Source: Breviolum minutum Mf 1.05b.01 (taxonomy: Eukaryota > Sar > Dinophyceae > Suessiales > Symbiodiniaceae). From it: a stretch of DNA of 64,000 nt. Each line of letters opens with the position of its first letter. Within the stretch, counting starts at the first letter, position 1. Positions 60,523 to 64,000 of this stretch are shown one piece after another. The notes under the pieces were generated by a model. The model was given only the letters and a program-made list of their open reading frames with translations. It made no database searches and was not told the origin of the DNA. Both the position numbers and the translations under genes were made by a program. The stretch covers positions 4,256 to 68,255 of the forward strand of contig DF241051.1 in NCBI GenBank assembly GCA_000507305.1, given 5' to 3'.

Positions 60523-63300
60523 ATGTGGGAGGATGAGCTTGGACAGTTGCTTTCCATCCCTGTGGATTGTGTCATCGACGATGTCTTTGAGGGCTCGTGG
60601 TGTTGGCTTTACGACGAATGTGAATTGCACTACACGAAGGATAACTCGGATCTTCGCTCTGGTGCCTTTTCTCTCCATCTTGATGATCGTTGCAGCCCTG
60701 GGGAGGCGTTGCAATTTGCTCAGGTTGGAAATGAATCTATGGATCATCTAGTTCCCGGTGATGGTCCTCTTCCTGATGGTGAAGGCCAACAGGCACGTAC
60801 AGTCCGCTTCAATCCGCATGTTGAAGTGGTGGAGTTTGTTGCCTATGTGAACATCGACCTTTTTCAGGTGGATGATGTGATTTCATGTCCTGATGGCAGT
60901 GGGGATTGCTGCCCACAGGATCATTTTGAAGAAGAAGCAGATGATATGCTTCCTTTGGTCCAGTCATTGGACGTTGAGGAGGCTCCGCAGGATGTGGATG
61001 ATGCGGAGGATGATCCGTATGTGATTCTCCATGGCTTTGAAGTGTTGGAAACAAATACGATGGGGTCTACGGTTTCTGATTTGGAGCCTATGCAAGTTAT
61101 CACATTTGGTGTCCGTGGTCAAGCGCTTGGACGGCGTGATACATGGGTTACGGTTGCTGAGCTACCAGCCTTGCGACGAGTGGTCTGGGAGTTATGGCAG
61201 GATGAAGTACCCCAGTTTTCGGCATGTTGGGCATTCGCAGTTCGCCCACAACCCTTGAAGGAGCTAGGAGTGGCCAAGGCTTGGGTGTTGCTGGTCGAAA
61301 TCGATCCTGGACAAGCTACTCCGCCAGGGTATTGTGCAGTTTTGATGATGACGTGCTCCAATGCCAACTGGATGGTTGGTCGGCCTACTCCAAAGTTGGT
61401 CCTTGAGGACACATCGAGTGATGCGTTGGTGCCACAACACTTTTGGGCTAGCTATTGTCGCCCCCTTGGGATGCGATACTGCAGCTTGATTTTGGAAGGT
61501 GATGTCAAATCACCATTTGAACCTGTTCATGTACGGCCTGGCGCTCTTAGCAAACTTATGCTTGGTGATGCTCCACCTGCTTTTGATGAGGTGCGTCATT
61601 GGTTTCCTGACACTGAGTTGGTGGTTAGGGAGGCCCGTAGCCTACAACAGCAAGGAATCGAAAAGTTTCATATGGTGGTGCACACGGCGGATGTCGAAAG
61701 GCGTGCGTTTGAGGTTGATATTTCTGCTTTCACTACGCCTACACGCCTGAAGAAGTTCATGCCGAAGGATATACAGCGAGGACGTCTACTGTGGCTTCCC
61801 TTGCGTGTGACGCACCCGTCCATGGGTGTGTGGACAGGTTGCTTTCACTTTGTTGTGGGTGCAGATCGACCAGGACCCAGCCGACCGGTCTTTGTTTTGA
61901 TTTGCAGGGCCACCACGGCCTATCATGAACAATGGAGTCATGGTGTATGGTGGATTCCATTTACAGCCTCCGTTTTGGATTTGGTGCAACTGACTATGCC
62001 TGACTTGGATGAAGTGGAGTGTGGTAATGTTTTAGTCACTTCCAACCACATGGCTTTAGCTTCCTTGGATGGGATTCATGCAGGGGGTGTGGTGACCCTT
62101 TATAGTGGCAACTCCATGTCTAGTGAAGGCATTGAGCCTCCAAATGATGCTGATGAGTCAACGCTGATGCAATTGGCCAGCGCAATGTCTTCTGGTCGCG
62201 ACTTAGCCAGCAGTAGCGCACAACATATGGTGTTGCAGCATGGACGTGCGACGCGTCGCCACCTTGGTGATGCCACCGATGTCTCTCACAGGCGCACGGT
62301 GTATCTGTTGGATCATGTGCGCAAGCAACATGTATTGTACTCCTGGGCTCGTCCTTATCGGAGATTGTGGCAGGGTGAACTACGTGAAGTTGACATCTTG
62401 ATTCAACATCCGAGGCCTTTGGATGTCGTTGATGTCATTGTCGAATTTGTGGATGCCCATACCCACAGCGTACTACAAGACCCGTCTGTTTTTCGACTGG
62501 TTCCGCCTCTCACCAATTGGGCTCTGACCTGGAGTCTACAGCAGGCCTTTCACTATGAGGCTGATTGGCAGGTGGGCCCTGTTCGGGTCAATGGACAGGA
62601 TTGGCACGCTGGAATGCCTTCCAGTATCATTTTCCAGGATGGTGATGTTCTCACCGTCTTCCTGCAGGATGGTAGCAACGTCAATGATGCGTGCGTGGGG
62701 ACACCCACCTCCACGGACGATGAGTTGACCAGGCAGGAGTCGACCGATGTGGAACTGCAGTTGGTCACCATCTTTCAATCTGGTACTACTGGTGATGATT
62801 TGCGTTTTGATGTTATGGCTCCTTGGCATGAGTCTGTGGAAACTACATTACAATGGTGCTTGGCGAACCCATTGTTAGGTTGGGCTGCTCCATGTCGGCA
62901 ATTTCGCCGCCTTCCCTGGCAACACCGTCAACAACGGTTTGCCCTTGCTTGGACAGAGTTGGTTGAGCCACATCATGTTCCTGTGTGGATTGTGGAACTG
63001 GATGGAGACATTGGTGGACGAGATTGTCATGTGGAGTATTTACCTGCGCACTTGCAGGTGAATGATCTGGACTTTTGGTTGCGGCGTTCCGATCCCTTTA
63101 TGATTGTGGACCGTTGGCGCTATGCACATCCCACCTCTCCTGATACACTGGTACTTGGGGTTGGATTCCAACTCTGTGTGCGCTATGGCGCTTCAGCCCA
63201 AGTCCCGTGCAGGGGCTTCATCTTCTACAACGACATAGCCGTCTTCTGTCCACACGTCCTCGCGGAGACGCCACTACGTTCTTTGACCCGTCATTGGTGA
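60523..63300 (+). CDS. LINE-like ORF2, N-terminal region (frame continues elsewhere after about 63290)
   Basis: Starts MWEDELGQLLSIPVDCVIDD at the ATG eight bases after ORF1 and runs 925 codons to TGA 63298-63300. No enzymatic motif is visible. It contains many W/D/V-rich strands, including two similar beta-rich segments (SLDGIHAGGVVTLY and SSIIFQDGDVLTVFLQDG), so a repeated small domain is possible. This frame is also open through all of ORF1 back to 59272, so a -1 readthrough product is theoretically possible. The plausible protein leaves this frame near LAETPLRS and resumes in the next segment. Confidence 0.6.
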   Translation: MWEDELGQLLSIPVDCVIDDVFEGSWCWLYDECELHYTKDNSDLRSGAFSLHLDDRCSPGEALQFAQVGNESMDHLVPGDGPLPDGEGQQARTVRFNPHVEVVEFVAYVNIDLFQVDDVISCPDGSGDCCPQDHFEEEADDMLPLVQSLDVEEAPQDVDDAEDDPYVILHGFEVLETNTMGSTVSDLEPMQVITFGVRGQALGRRDTWVTVAELPALRRVVWELWQDEVPQFSACWAFAVRPQPLKELGVAKAWVLLVEIDPGQATPPGYCAVLMMTCSNANWMVGRPTPKLVLEDTSSDALVPQHFWASYCRPLGMRYCSLILEGDVKSPFEPVHVRPGALSKLMLGDAPPAFDEVRHWFPDTELVVREARSLQQQGIEKFHMVVHTADVERRAFEVDISAFTTPTRLKKFMPKDIQRGRLLWLPLRVTHPSMGVWTGCFHFVVGADRPGPSRPVFVLICRATTAYHEQWSHGVWWIPFTASVLDLVQLTMPDLDEVECGNVLVTSNHMALASLDGIHAGGVVTLYSGNSMSSEGIEPPNDADESTLMQLASAMSSGRDLASSSAQHMVLQHGRATRRHLGDATDVSHRRTVYLLDHVRKQHVLYSWARPYRRLWQGELREVDILIQHPRPLDVVDVIVEFVDAHTHSVLQDPSVFRLVPPLTNWALTWSLQQAFHYEADWQVGPVRVNGQDWHAGMPSSIIFQDGDVLTVFLQDGSNVNDACVGTPTSTDDELTRQESTDVELQLVTIFQSGTTGDDLRFDVMAPWHESVETTLQWCLANPLLGWAAPCRQFRRLPWQHRQQRFALAWTELVEPHHVPVWIVELDGDIGGRDCHVEYLPAHLQVNDLDFWLRRSDPFMIVDRWRYAHPTSPDTLVLGVGFQLCVRYGASAQVPCRGFIFYNDIAVFCPHVLAETPLRSLTRHW

Positions 63301-63436
63301 TTACAAGTGTTGAGGACGCGGATTTTTATGCCCAAGACTACCCCGAGGATAACATGGATCTCGGCTCTGGTTGGAAGAGGCTTGCTCGACCTTATACAAA
63401 ACCACAGCAGTCCTTTGAGGGGGTATGCGTGGAGGC
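63284..63436 (+). CDS. LINE-like ORF2, second frame segment
   Basis: Reads FDPSLVITSVEDADFYAQDY and PEDNMDLGSG in the frame of 63207. The motif PEDNMDL recurs in the next segment, where the same DNA read in this frame would give TLRITW, showing that the frame must change again between about 63419 and 63440. Coordinates are approximate. Confidence 0.5.
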
Positions 63437-64000
63437 AGCTACCCTGAGGATAACATGGGTCTCAGCGCTGGCTCTGTTTGCATGATACCCACTTCGGATC
63501 CCTCGGAACGTGTTGGCTCGATGTTTGACACCTCTGCGGTGATTTCTGATGTTCCTGATTGTCATACCATTTGTTGTGGGTCTTCCAGTGATACAGGTGT
63601 TGATGGGGTCGGGCCTGGTGACACTGGTGGTGGGACATCATGGAACTACTCTGAGGATAACGTGGATCTCAGCTCTGGTTCTGTATGTTCCGTATCTGAT
63701 GAGGGGTGTGATGCCCGTATTGAATCCTTGAATGCCATTTTGGCAGATTTGGCAAATTTGTGGCCACCCAACTCGATGTCCTCATGTTATGAGCTCATAC
63801 CTGCTTTGCATCCTGTTGCTCACATGATTTGTACACAGCAGGATTGGGCACCAGTTACCGGCAGTGGTGTCAGATACCACATTTACACTGATGGCTCTGC
63901 ACGCAGTCACCCAGAGAAAAGGGCCGCTTGGGCCTTTCATGTAGTTGTGGAATCTCACACGGCTTGGGGCCCCTTGTTTCATCGTGTTGGCTACACGGGT
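63419..64000 (+). CDS. LINE-like ORF2, third frame segment reaching RNase H; partial
   Basis: An open frame from 63419 to the window end, with no stop. It holds SYPEDNMGLSAGSVC and later YSEDNVDLSSGSVC (two more copies of the PEDN-DL-SGSVC motif), a Cys/Asp-rich linker, then YHIYTDGSARSHPEKRAAWA at about 63877-63935, where the aspartate of YTDGSA is the first RNase H ligand. The domain continues beyond 64000. In this family RNase H apparently comes before any endonuclease or RT, which must lie outside the window. Confidence 0.65.

Larger units (their letters stand above)
59200..64000 (+). mobile_element. LINE-like non-LTR retrotransposon, 5' part, cut by window edge
   Basis: Two ORFs in the LINE order: a short nucleic-acid-binding, coiled-coil ORF1 and a very long ORF2 that reaches a clear RNase H motif (YTDGSA) near the edge. 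Composition changes sharply from AT-rich to GC-rich at about 59200. Apurinic endonuclease and RT domains are not within the window, so the LINE call rests on architecture and on resemblance to dinoflagellate LINE proteins that I recall. At least two frame changes in ORF2 (about 63290 and 63420-63440) suggest decay or indel errors. Confidence 0.65.

Overview
The window looks like nuclear DNA of a dinoflagellate, most likely a Suessiales/Symbiodinium-Polarella-like genome. That is an inference from protein style and repeats; no search was run. The reasons are: a tyrosine-recombinase retrotransposon carrying its own cytosine-5 DNA methyltransferase; a long two-ORF LINE with a zinc-ribbon ORF1; AAC-type trinucleotide arrays; and some 46 kb dominated by small palindromic elements. 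I found no complete host gene, no rRNA, no tRNA that I could fold by eye, and no CRISPR.

Layout. (1) 1-5456: simple repeat, several miniature inverted-repeat elements (MITE-like), anonymous DNA. (2) 5457-12490: a DIRS-like retroelement. In order it has a gag-like zinc-finger ORF, a basic gag ORF, a pol N-terminal region, reverse transcriptase, an RNase H domain split by a complete C5-cytosine methyltransferase, and an overlapping tyrosine recombinase ORF. The RT-second-half/RNase H/methyltransferase stretch and the recombinase are open, but gag and the first half of pol change frame three times, so this copy is either decayed or carries indel errors. (3) 12491-34430: intergenic DNA packed with at least eight MITE-like families, several nested in each other. 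(4) 34431-36050: broken remnants of a DDE-transposase-like gene, followed at 36155-36985 by a diverged tandem array of about 115-bp units. (5) 37000-59200: more intergenic DNA, MITEs and two mirror-image trinucleotide/hexanucleotide microsatellites (37617-37766 and 51548-51840). (6) 59200-64000: the 5' end of a LINE-like retrotransposon: ORF1 (zinc ribbon plus coiled coil), then a very long ORF2 whose RNase H motif appears just before the window edge; its endonuclease and RT, if present, lie beyond it.

How the parts work together. Gag, RT/RNase H and recombinase of the 5.4-12.5 kb element would copy the element through RNA and insert a circular DNA through the recombinase. The built-in methyltransferase could mark the new copy with 5-methylcytosine; methyltransferase capture by dinoflagellate retrotransposons is already published. 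What I have not seen described is the position here, between the first and second catalytic segments of RNase H. The dominant 95-115 bp MITE family (18 copies) has termini CTAG-TGGTGGTTTCAA and mostly makes 4-bp target duplications; three copies sit inside another family, which gives a relative age order.

Boundaries of repeats were set by eye and may be off by a few bases. Two single N positions (31280 and 42896) both fall inside palindromic elements and may mark assembly joins.
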